DNA of 27,969 nucleotides from CAYFJO01 sp964343305 (GTDB lineage Bacteria; Planctomycetota; Planctomycetia; Pirellulales; Pirellulaceae), in assembly GCA_964343305.1 (NCBI GenBank), contig CAYFJO010000102.1, positions 1 through 27,969 on the forward strand, written 5' to 3'. Position numbers and translations under genes: made by a program. Positions 6,930-14,271 of the stretch are shown here, one piece after another. How positions within the stretch are numbered: the stretch's first letter is position 1; every line of letters begins with the position of its first letter. The notes under the pieces were generated by a model. It had not been told where the DNA came from and made no database searches. It was given only the letters and a program-made list of their open reading frames with translations.

Positions 6930-8387
6930 ATGGCAACGGCAACTGAATCAAAAGTCGGAAGAGTGACACAAGTGATCGGCTCGACATTCGACGCCGAGTT
7001 TCCCGAAGACGCACTGCCCGCGATCTACAATGCGGTAAAGATCGAAAGCGAAACGAAGGGCGTTAAAATCGACCTCACTGGCGAAGTTTCCAAGCACTTG
7101 GGTGGCGGACGCGTTCGCTGTGTCGCGTTGGGCAGCACCGACGGTTTGGTCCGAGGTCAAGATTGCGTCGACACCGGTGCTCCTCTTAGCGTTCCGGTGG
7201 GCGAAGCAACACTAGGCCGCGTGTTTAACCTGCTTGGCGAACCAGTCGATGGCCGAGGCCCCGTTGACGCCGCTGAAATTCGTCCGATTCACCAACAACC
7301 ACCCTTGGTTTCCGAACTTTCAACCAGTACCGAGTTGTTCGAAACCGGCATCAAGGTCGTTGATCTGCTGACGCCGTTTGTCCGCGGTGGTAAAGCCGGG
7401 TTGTTCGGTGGTGCCGGTCTTGGCAAGACGGTTATTCTCACCGAATTGATCGCACGTATCGCGAGCGAACACGGTGGTTATTCGGTGTTCGCCGGCGTTG
7501 GCGAACGAACACGGGAAGGAACCGACCTGTGGCGCGAAATGCAAGAAACCAAAATCGGGCAAACCGATCGCAGTGTTATCGAACAAACCTGCATGGTCTT
7601 CGGCCAAATGAACGAGCCGCCGGGATCGCGGCTTCGCGTTGCTTTGTCCGCGCTGACGATGGCCGAGTATTTCCGCGATTCGACGGGTGCCGACACGCTG
7701 CTGTTCGTCGACAACATCTTCCGTTTCTCGCAAGCGGGCAGTGAAGTCTCCGCATTGCTCGGTCGTATGCCTTCGGCGGTCGGTTACCAACCAACGCTTG
7801 CCACCGAAATGGGCGAACTGCAAGAACGAATTACGTCAACGAACAAGGGTGCGATTACATCGGTCCAAGCGGTCTATGTCCCAGCAGACGATCCGACAGA
7901 TCCCGCACCAGCAACCGCGTTCGGCCAGCTCGACGCGTTCATTTACCTTGAACGATCGATCTCGGAAAAAGGTATTTATCCGGCGATCGACCCGCTCGCA
8001 TCCTCGAGCCGAATTCTCGATCCGCAGTACGTCGGCGAACGCCACTACGCGATTGCCCGACGAGTGCAAACGACCCTGCAACGTTACCGCGAACTCCAGG
8101 ACATCATCGCGATCCTCGGCGTCGACGAACTGAGCGAAGACGACAAACTGGTCGTCCACCGCGCTCGCCGCCTGGAACGATTCCTATCGCAACCATTCCT
8201 CGTGGCCGAAGTCTTCACGGGCAAAGAAGGCAAGATCACGTCGCTCGAAGATTCGATCCGCAGTTTCGAAGAAATCTGCGATGGCAAGTGGGACCATCTT
8301 CCTGAAGGTGCCTTCATGTACGTTGGAGCCGTCGAAGAAGCCGAAGAACAAGCAAAACGAATGGCCGCCGAAGCGGCTAAGAAGTAA
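6930..8387 (+). CDS. atpD: F-type ATP synthase subunit beta
   Basis: Catalytic subunit of F1, 485 residues. The P-loop is GGAGLGKT at 160-167 (Leu where Val is usual), followed by the catalytic-site segment GERTREG, by ALTMAEYFRD, and by LLFVDNIFRFSQAGSEVSAL with GRMPSAVGYQPTL, all characteristic of beta. Start ATG 6930 has AAAGGA 8 nt upstream. The C-terminus ends in an Ala/Lys/Glu-rich tail. Its context between atpG and atpC is canonical. Confidence 0.98.
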   Translation: MATATESKVGRVTQVIGSTFDAEFPEDALPAIYNAVKIESETKGVKIDLTGEVSKHLGGGRVRCVALGSTDGLVRGQDCVDTGAPLSVPVGEATLGRVFNLLGEPVDGRGPVDAAEIRPIHQQPPLVSELSTSTELFETGIKVVDLLTPFVRGGKAGLFGGAGLGKTVILTELIARIASEHGGYSVFAGVGERTREGTDLWREMQETKIGQTDRSVIEQTCMVFGQMNEPPGSRLRVALSALTMAEYFRDSTGADTLLFVDNIFRFSQAGSEVSALLGRMPSAVGYQPTLATEMGELQERITSTNKGAITSVQAVYVPADDPTDPAPATAFGQLDAFIYLERSISEKGIYPAIDPLASSSRILDPQYVGERHYAIARRVQTTLQRYRELQDIIAILGVDELSEDDKLVVHRARRLERFLSQPFLVAEVFTGKEGKITSLEDSIRSFEEICDGKWDHLPEGAFMYVGAVEEAEEQAKRMAAEAAKK

Positions 8388-8397
8388 ATCACGAAAA

Positions 8398-8480
8398 GCA
8401 AATGACAAATCTCAAGCACAAAACTCCAAAGTTTGAATTTGAGAATTGAGATTTGTTTGTAATCTGTTTTTTGTCATTTG
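8398..8480. repeat. Inverted repeat between atpD and atpC
   Basis: The outer segment CAAATGAC (8399-8406) is complementary to GTCATTTG (8473-8480), and ACAAATCTCAA (8405-8415) is complementary to TTGAGATTTGT (8446-8456). The stretch is AT-rich and resembles the atpG/atpD repeat in its CAAATGACAAA motif, but is otherwise a different sequence. It fills most of the 107-nt gap between atpD and atpC. Confidence 0.65.
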
Positions 8481-8494
8481 AAGTTCTAACAAAA

Positions 8495-8890
8495 ATGGCC
8501 GAATTAACCTGCATCGTCGTCACGCCCGAAGAAACGGCGCTCGAAGAAACCACCAACTTCGTTGCGTTACCACTATTTGACGGCGAGATCGGTATCGCTC
8601 CGGGGCACAGCCCCATGATTGGACGGCTTGGCTACGGCGAGATGCGGATCGAGACGAAGGGTGGCTCGTCGCTCTATTACATCGACGGCGGCTTCGTCCA
8701 AGTGGCAGACAATGTCGTTTCGGTTTTGACCAGCCGCGCGGTTCCCGCAGCCGAGGTTGACGGTAAGGTTGCCGAAGAGCAATTAGAATCGGCCCGGTCG
8801 ATGCCATCCAATACGCCCGAGTTGATGGACATCCGCGATCGAGCGGTTGCTCAGGCTCGCGCCCAAATACGGGTAGCTAAGAAAGTCTAG
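8495..8890 (+). CDS. atpC: F-type ATP synthase subunit epsilon
   Basis: Central-stalk regulatory subunit, 131 residues from ATG 8495. A longer reading from 8453 would translate the inverted repeat and is unlikely. The N-terminal beta-sandwich is recognisable (TCIVVTPEETALEE, then LPLFDGEIGIAPGHSPMIGRLG, then YYIDGGFVQVADNVVSVLT). The C-terminal helical part is present and ends AQARAQIRVAKKV. No clear Shine-Dalgarno is seen. This is the last gene of the operon. Confidence 0.95.
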   Translation: MAELTCIVVTPEETALEETTNFVALPLFDGEIGIAPGHSPMIGRLGYGEMRIETKGGSSLYYIDGGFVQVADNVVSVLTSRAVPAAEVDGKVAEEQLESARSMPSNTPELMDIRDRAVAQARAQIRVAKKV

Positions 8891-8893
8891 GGA

Positions 8894-8973
8894 CGAGTGT
8901 CTAGGGTCAAGGGCAAGAGACAGACAACTCTGCCAATTAATTCTTGCCCTCGACTCTTGACGCTTGTCACTCG
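8894..8973. repeat. Inverted repeat after atpC
   Basis: The arm 8894-8918 starts CGAGTGTCTAGGGTCAA and ends GGGCAAGA. The reverse complement of 8942-8973 starts CGAGTGACAAGCGTCAA and ends GGGCAAGA, with a 7-nt insertion in the middle. The loop is 23 nt. No T tract follows, so it is not a textbook intrinsic terminator, although it sits where the operon should end. Confidence 0.6.
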
Positions 8974-9143
8974 ACCCCGCACGACCCCTCTATCTTTCCT
9001 CAACTGATTGACCGGACATTTGTTCGTGAAATCCGTTAAAGTTCCGCTGCCAAGTTGCATTGCGGTGACTTTTCGGGCCGAAAACGAGATAGACCAGCTC
9101 CAATTGTTTCGATCATCAATCTCGCCACTTGTTGGACTTTCCG

Positions 9144-9689
9144 ATGCAATCTCACGGCAACGACAATCCGCACACTTTACGTGGCCCTTATTCGTTTCCG
9201 GTGTTGCCCAACGTGCAACTGGAAATCACTCGGGGCCAAGCCCGTCGCAGGATCCGGCCAATCGACGTTCCCGTGTTTCTGATTGGACAGGCAAGCGATT
9301 GCGACCTGGTCATTGGCGACCCTCAGTTTCCCGAAGTGCACACCTATATCTTTGTCACGACGCAAAGTGTATCGGTGCGGCATCTGGGAGAGGGACCGGA
9401 GCTGTTGGTGAATGGCGTGCTCATCAAGTCAACGCAGTTGAACGATGGCGATCTCATTCAAACAGGTTCGTATGAGTTTTCCATTGCGATCGACCATCGC
9501 AGTTACAAGCAGCGCGTACAATCACGGCAAGCAGCCTCAGAGTCGAGCAAAGACGAGTCGTTCATCGATCCGACGGCCGTCACTCAAGAACTGGTCCGCG
9601 AGGTCCGCGACGAGATTCTGTCGAGCCCACGCGACGCGCATCGCACGAAACGACAGAAAACAACAACTGAATCACGGTTATCAAACTAG
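9144..9689 (+). CDS. Degenerate FHA-domain protein
   Basis: Protein of 181 residues from ATG 9144 (TTG 9129 is a weaker option). Residues about 24-116 follow the FHA fold: VQLEITRGQARRRI, the IGQASDCDLVIGD segment, VSVRHLGEGPELLVNGVLI, and LNDGDLIQTGSYEFSI. In FHA domains the Gly-Arg and Ser-Arg-x-His motifs bind phosphothreonine. Here the Arg is Gln49 and the Ser-Arg is Pro63-Glu64, with His66 kept, so phosphopeptide binding is probably lost. The C-terminal 65 residues are charged and likely disordered. A small unknown gene follows 12 nt downstream and probably shares its transcript. The target is unknown. Confidence 0.7.
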   Translation: MQSHGNDNPHTLRGPYSFPVLPNVQLEITRGQARRRIRPIDVPVFLIGQASDCDLVIGDPQFPEVHTYIFVTTQSVSVRHLGEGPELLVNGVLIKSTQLNDGDLIQTGSYEFSIAIDHRSYKQRVQSRQAASESSKDESFIDPTAVTQELVREVRDEILSSPRDAHRTKRQKTTTESRLSN

Positions 9690-9701
9690 GAAACTGGCCC
9701 T

Positions 9702-9968
9702 ATGCCACAAGCGTCATCTCAAGTTGTTGGACTCATCGAAATCGATGAAGACTGTTGGCTGGAGTCTCTGGACTTGCTCGCCGGCAGCCAAAACTCACTG
9801 GATCCGTGGTCGCACACACGGCCAATCCAGCGGGTGTCCAACCGTCTGCCGATCCTTTCGCGATCGGGGCAACGTGACGCAGACATTGCGGCAGACCTCA
9901 CGACAATTCAATCGGAGTTCGAACGCGAATTCGACGAACTGAATCGTCATCTTTCGATCGTGCGATAA
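9702..9968 (+). CDS. Small hypothetical protein
   Basis: Predicted protein of 88 residues that I do not recognise. It is soluble and acidic at both ends: SSQVVGLIEIDEDCWLESLD near the start and a predicted helix at the end (DLTTIQSEFEREFDELNRHL) that could form a coiled coil. It starts 12 nt after the FHA-domain gene, so the two probably form an operon and may interact. GGAAACTGG upstream gives at best a weak ribosome-binding site. Confidence 0.55.
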   Translation: MPQASSQVVGLIEIDEDCWLESLDLLAGSQNSLDPWSHTRPIQRVSNRLPILSRSGQRDADIAADLTTIQSEFEREFDELNRHLSIVR

Positions 9969-10053
9969 ACGATTACTTTTGGCGGACATCTTCCGTTCTG
10001 TTCCACTCGGCTCTGGACGGTGTTAGGATGGAAACGTCCTGGGAGCCAAATGT

Positions 10054-12777
10054 ATGGGATTTCGTCTGATCGTCGTCGCCGCGGTGCTGGGACTGTTTGC
10101 TTGGTTCTTCTGGCCAGTATTTGGCGGTGACCAGTCGTTTGCCTTTCGCGATTCGTCGCACTTTTATTATCCCTACTTTCAATGGACCGGGAACGAATGG
10201 GACGACGGCCGCGTGCCGCTTTGGAATCCGAATGAAAACTGCGGCGTACCCGTGGTCGCGGATGCGACGTCGAGTATCTTCTATCCGGGCAAGCTGGTCT
10301 TTGCGGTTAAGCAATTGGATTATCCGACGGCCTATAACTGGTATGTCATTAGTCATGTTTTGATCGCGGCGCTGGGGGCCTATTTTCTGGCAATGCGAAT
10401 GGATGCGGGCGTTGCCGCGGCGGGACTCTGCTCGCTGAGCTACGCGTTTAGTGGCAGCGTCTTGTTTCAATATTGCAACGTCATCTTTCTGGTCGGTGCG
10501 GCGTGGCTTCCGTTTGCAATGTTGGCGGCTGACACGATGCTGAATCACCGCAGTGTTTACGGCGCGCTTGGGTTTGGCTTTGTGCTGGCCATGATGGTGT
10601 TGGGCGGAGATCCACAAACCGCGTACCACGCCGTTTTGATGGCGATGTTGCTGGCGATCTTCTTCTGGCGCCGGGATGTCGTCCGGCAAGCCGAAGAGTC
10701 GACGCCTCGGCCGACGGGGTTTGGCAGTCTCTTTTTCTCTGGACGCGTTACGTTGCTGGTGATTTCGGTAACAACCTGCATCGTGTTAGGCGCGGTCCAA
10801 ATCGTGCCGTCGTTTCAATGGGCGCGATACAGTGCCCGCGCGGCATTTGATACACCGCGCAGCGTTTATGAGATTCCTGTTTATCTCGCACGACGAAACG
10901 ACGGCGACGCGGACGCTCGGCAAATCATTAATCAGGGTCTGTTCGGCGAGCCACGATTTGGCACACACCACGACCATAGTTATCAATTCAGCATCGCGCC
11001 GTGGCGTGCCGCGGAATTGATCTGGCCAAACGTGACCGGCCGAACCTTGCCGTCGAATCATCGTTGGGAGCGTGCGATTCCGGGCGCGGACAATAGGCTT
11101 TGGACGCCGTCGCTATACATGGGGTTGGTGCCGTTGCTGCTGGCGTTGGGAAGTTTGCGATGGATTCGCGGCCTCGCGCGAGAACGGTGGTTGACCTGGG
11201 GCGCACTTCTGTCGGCGCTCGCGTCATTGGGTTGGTTTGGCATGGGTTGGATCGTGCATGAATACCGTGTCACCCAACTAGCTGCCGAAGCACAAAACCC
11301 GATCATGGGCTATGGCGTTGGTGGAATCTATTGGCTGATGTCAACGTTGCTGCCGGGGTACGTCTATTTCCGTTTTCCAGCCAAAGTCTTTATCGTCACG
11401 TCACTTGCATTGAGTTTGTTGGCTGCGCGTGGGTTCGATCGAGTTTTCACGAATCATTCGTCGCGACTTCCTCGCGTATTGGATTTCTTGGCGGTTGCCA
11501 GCTTGCTGGGCGCGGTTCTCTTTCATTATCTCGGCGGCCGCTGGTGGCATCAGTTCATTGCAGCGGCGAAGGACGACCCGCAGATTGGACCAGTCGATCT
11601 GACTGGCGCGACCAACGATGTAATGTTCGGCTTGATTCACACGGCCATCGTTTGCGTGGTGGTGCGATTTCTGTGGATGATGCGTGGGCCACGGGGGAGT
11701 CGATTGAGATTTGTCGCATGGTCGGTGTTCGCCGTGACAGCACTTGAATTAGCGATCGCTCAAAGACCGATGATCGCGACGGCGCCGAACACAATTTGGC
11801 AAAACGACTCGGAGCTTGCCCAATTCATCGAAGCCGATCACTCGGCGCGACCGCCAGGTACACGGGGTCGCGTGTATCGCGGCTCCGACGGACACTGGTT
11901 TCCCGCGATCTGGTCGCGAGCCGGGTCCGCCGAACGTCCCACCGAGGTCGCACAATGGGAGCGGAATTCGTTGTACTGCAAATTGAACTTGCTTGACGAT
12001 CTGCCGCTCGTCGAATCGTACGGATCGCTTACGTCGAACGATTTCCATGTCTTCATGCAGAGCGCGAAATACTTCGGCCGGTCACGCGACGACCAGATCC
12101 GCGAGCCGAACAAGTTTGTGTTGGACGCCTTGTCCACCGAGTACCTGGTGCTGCCGAATTCGTTTTCCTACGAAGGAGCATCCACCATCGTGCCCACCAA
12201 TCGGCTGGAGGTTCCTGGAGTTTCTCTGTCGTTCAACGACGGCGCGTTTCCACGATGTTGGATTGTTCGCGACGTCGAACAAGTGCCTCCGATCGATTCC
12301 ACGAACTTACGCGCCGTCCGCGAGCGAACAACGGATGTGCTGATGCCCAATGGCCAGCCACGCGATTTTCGACAGACAGCGGTCTTGGAGACCAATCTCG
12401 TGCTTCCCAAGGTCGATGCGGAGAACGTTGACACCAACAACGAGACCAGCGAAATCACATCGATGGAATCGGACCGTGTTGAGATTTTTGCGAGCTTGTC
12501 GACCGACGGTTTTGTCGTCGTCAACGATCTCTACTATCCCGGCTGGACCGCCGAAGTGACGACAACAGGAAACGACGCGGTGCGAACCGAACCGGTCATG
12601 CGTGCGAATCGCATCATGCGAGCGGTTTATTTACCGGCGGGTAATCATGCGATTGTGTTTCGATACCAGCCGATGACCTTTTACGTCGGCGCGGGCGTCA
12701 GCGCGGTAAGTTTCGTGTTGTTCTTAATTGTGGTGGGTTTGCACCTAACGCGCCGGCAACGATCGTGGTGGGCATAA
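10054..12777 (+). CDS. YfhO-family multi-spanning membrane protein
   Basis: Large membrane protein of 907 residues. The N-terminal part has an early helix, then the loop DSSHFYYPYFQW and WNPNENCGVPVVADATSSIF followed by many hydrophobic helices. This arrangement is typical of YfhO and related GT-C-type glycosyltransferases, where the first outer loop carries acidic residues. Residues about 600-840 form a soluble outer domain, with the family's C-terminal pattern NDLYYPGWTAEV and YLPAGNHAIVFRYQP, then a last helix and a basic tail. The family is linked to sugar addition to surface polymers; no specific substrate can be read. TGGGAG lies about 9 nt upstream of the start. Confidence 0.82.
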   Translation: MGFRLIVVAAVLGLFAWFFWPVFGGDQSFAFRDSSHFYYPYFQWTGNEWDDGRVPLWNPNENCGVPVVADATSSIFYPGKLVFAVKQLDYPTAYNWYVISHVLIAALGAYFLAMRMDAGVAAAGLCSLSYAFSGSVLFQYCNVIFLVGAAWLPFAMLAADTMLNHRSVYGALGFGFVLAMMVLGGDPQTAYHAVLMAMLLAIFFWRRDVVRQAEESTPRPTGFGSLFFSGRVTLLVISVTTCIVLGAVQIVPSFQWARYSARAAFDTPRSVYEIPVYLARRNDGDADARQIINQGLFGEPRFGTHHDHSYQFSIAPWRAAELIWPNVTGRTLPSNHRWERAIPGADNRLWTPSLYMGLVPLLLALGSLRWIRGLARERWLTWGALLSALASLGWFGMGWIVHEYRVTQLAAEAQNPIMGYGVGGIYWLMSTLLPGYVYFRFPAKVFIVTSLALSLLAARGFDRVFTNHSSRLPRVLDFLAVASLLGAVLFHYLGGRWWHQFIAAAKDDPQIGPVDLTGATNDVMFGLIHTAIVCVVVRFLWMMRGPRGSRLRFVAWSVFAVTALELAIAQRPMIATAPNTIWQNDSELAQFIEADHSARPPGTRGRVYRGSDGHWFPAIWSRAGSAERPTEVAQWERNSLYCKLNLLDDLPLVESYGSLTSNDFHVFMQSAKYFGRSRDDQIREPNKFVLDALSTEYLVLPNSFSYEGASTIVPTNRLEVPGVSLSFNDGAFPRCWIVRDVEQVPPIDSTNLRAVRERTTDVLMPNGQPRDFRQTAVLETNLVLPKVDAENVDTNNETSEITSMESDRVEIFASLSTDGFVVVNDLYYPGWTAEVTTTGNDAVRTEPVMRANRIMRAVYLPAGNHAIVFRYQPMTFYVGAGVSAVSFVLFLIVVGLHLTRRQRSWWA

Positions 12778-12778
12778 T

Positions 12779-12867
12779 TTGGAGTGCGATGACTTGTCAT
12801 CGCTTTCTTTTACGAATTATCGAAACGAACTGCTAAAGGAAAGCGGCGACGAGTCGCCGCACTCCAA
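12779..12867. repeat. Hairpin pair between convergent genes
   Basis: Arms 12779-12807 and 12839-12867 (29 nt each) are inverted with a 31-nt spacer. Each arm starts TTGGAGT, contains an 18-nt palindrome and ends CTTTC. The palindrome is GCGATGAC-TT-GTCATCGC in the left arm and GCGGCGAC-TC-GTCGCCGC in the right arm (read on the minus strand). The differences in the stem are two compensated base pairs. The element fills 89 of the 94 nt between the YfhO-family gene and the acetyltransferase gene and may end transcription from both sides. Confidence 0.85.
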
Positions 12868-12871
12868 AAAG

Positions 12872-13843
12872 TCAGATCTGGTAGTTCATTTCCGGTTTCA
12901 TCTCGTCCGGTGTTTCCGACCTCATCCGCAAACTCGGTTTTTCAATCGTGACGGTGGTGCGAGGTTCGACGCTGCTGGTCAGCCAAACGCTGGACCCCAC
13001 AACGCTGTCCTGGCCGACCACCGTGCGTCCGCCGAGGATCGTTGCGTTGGCGTAAACAACGACGCCGTCTTCGATCGTGGGATGACGTTTCACGCCGCGA
13101 ATCAGATTCCCGTTAGTATCCGTGGGAAAACTCAGCGCTCCCAGCGTCACGCCTTGATACAGTTTGACGTGATTGCCGATGTCGCACGTTTCGCCGACGA
13201 CCACGCCCGTGCCGTGGTCGATGAAAAAGTGGTGGCCGATTTTTGCGCCGGGATGAATGTCGATGCCGGTTTCATTGTGAGCCCATTCGCACATCATGCG
13301 GGGGATAAAAGGAACGCCTTGTCCGTACAAGACATGGGCCAGTCGCTGAACGGTGATCGCGACGATGCCCGGATAGCAAAGGATGACCTCGTCCAGGCAT
13401 GTGCAGGCGGGATCGCCATCGTAGGCGGCCTGCACATCGGTCGCCAACAACTCACGGATTGCTGGCAGTTGTTCGAGGAAATCAATCGCGATATCCTGCG
13501 CCTTCGCTTCGTAGTCGAGACGGTCATTGCACGGCTCTTCATCGCCGCGTCTCGCTCGATCTTCGTGCATCAGTGCGCGGGCGATTTGCGTGGTCAATTT
13601 GTCGTGCAGCCCGTCGATCAAATCGCCAACGTGGTACGTGACATTACCGATGTGCAGCCCCTCGCGGCGACGATAGCCGGGAAACACGATTTCCTTGAGG
13701 TCGTGGATCGCCTCAATCACCACCTCGAATTTGGGCAACGGGCAATGTCCCAGGTGGTTGATGGTGCCTACTTTGGTATACGTTTCGACGATCCGGTCCG
13801 TCAGATCGGGAAGTTGTTCTTTCAGTCGAACGTCGGAAGCCAT
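12872..13843 (-). CDS. cysE: Serine O-acetyltransferase (EpsC-type)
   Basis: Transfers acetyl from acetyl-CoA to L-serine, the first step of cysteine synthesis. It has 323 residues from the ATG at 13843; GGAG 8 nt upstream supports this start over the longer frame from 13936. An N-terminal helical domain (about 1-200) is followed by the left-handed beta-helix: IHPGAKIGHHFFIDHGTGVV with VGETCDIGN, then LYQGVTLG, and the late repeats IEDGVVVYANATILGG and VGSSVWL. The DHGTG and VGET segments match the catalytic site of CysE, with His as general base. The length and long helical lead fit the EpsC branch. No cysK is nearby. Confidence 0.9.
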   Translation of the reverse strand: MASDVRLKEQLPDLTDRIVETYTKVGTINHLGHCPLPKFEVVIEAIHDLKEIVFPGYRRREGLHIGNVTYHVGDLIDGLHDKLTTQIARALMHEDRARRGDEEPCNDRLDYEAKAQDIAIDFLEQLPAIRELLATDVQAAYDGDPACTCLDEVILCYPGIVAITVQRLAHVLYGQGVPFIPRMMCEWAHNETGIDIHPGAKIGHHFFIDHGTGVVVGETCDIGNHVKLYQGVTLGALSFPTDTNGNLIRGVKRHPTIEDGVVVYANATILGGRTVVGQDSVVGSSVWLTSSVEPRTTVTIEKPSLRMRSETPDEMKPEMNYQI

Positions 13844-13851
13844 GATGATTG

Positions 13852-13855
13852 CTCC
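13852..13855 (-). promoter_or_regulatory. Shine-Dalgarno of the serine acetyltransferase gene
   Basis: On the minus strand GGAG lies 8 nt before the ATG at 13843. This favours that start over the in-frame ATG at 13936, whose extra 31 residues look non-conserved. Confidence 0.6.
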
Positions 13856-14136
13856 GGTGAAAGTGGTGCCATTGTTTGAGCCAGAATGCAAACGCGGCAG
13901 AAAAAGAGTTGAAATGAACCAGCCGAAAACGGCCACAAAGCGATGAGTCCGGACCTAAGCCGGACCGATACAGCGACAAGTGGTGGATAGAAAGTCGAGT
14001 GCGAGGTTCATTTTTCAGTCGCTAGCAAATAAAGACGCTTTGATGCACATCATCCTATGCGGCGGTGTTTTTAAAATCAACCACCTCAAGTCTCTTCGGC
14101 GCACGACGCGAGGGAAGTTTAGATTTTGTTTTGCCT

Positions 14137-14198
14137 GTTGGACGGATTGCCTAGTCCGTCCGAGGCGATGCGGACACGGATTAGGCAATCCGTCCCAC
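14137..14198. repeat. Diverged REP-like hairpin pair (GGACGGATT type)
   Basis: Arms 14137-14161 and 14172-14198 are inverted with a 10-nt spacer. The core GGACGGATTGCCTA is the same as in the atpH/atpA element apart from the loop. The outer heads are GTTG and GTGG instead of GTAG, and the right arm has a 2-nt insertion in the stem, so this copy looks older or decaying. Confidence 0.75.
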
Positions 14199-14271
14199 GG
14201 CAGATCTGCATCGGCCGCTCGTCTTGAACAAACACGGCTGACACAGTCGTGGAACGCGCTAAAATAGAAAC

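Larger units (their letters stand above)
13844..14271. other. Divergent intergenic region
   Basis: This 428-nt gap between the divergent acetyltransferase and permease genes must contain both promoters, but none is clear. It holds a short hairpin at 13947-13965 (GTCCGG, 7-nt loop, CCGGAC) and a diverged REP-like pair at 14137-14198. No protein-like frame is convincing. Confidence 0.6.

Noticed and set aside
8453..8494. Upstream start for atpC
   Set aside because: It would translate the AT-rich inverted repeat and add a hydrophobic lead not found in epsilon subunits.
12779..13879. Long plus-strand open frame (366 codons) opposite the serine acetyltransferase gene
   Set aside because: It mirrors the codon structure of a clearly conserved gene on the other strand, begins inside a repeat, and its translation shows no domain.
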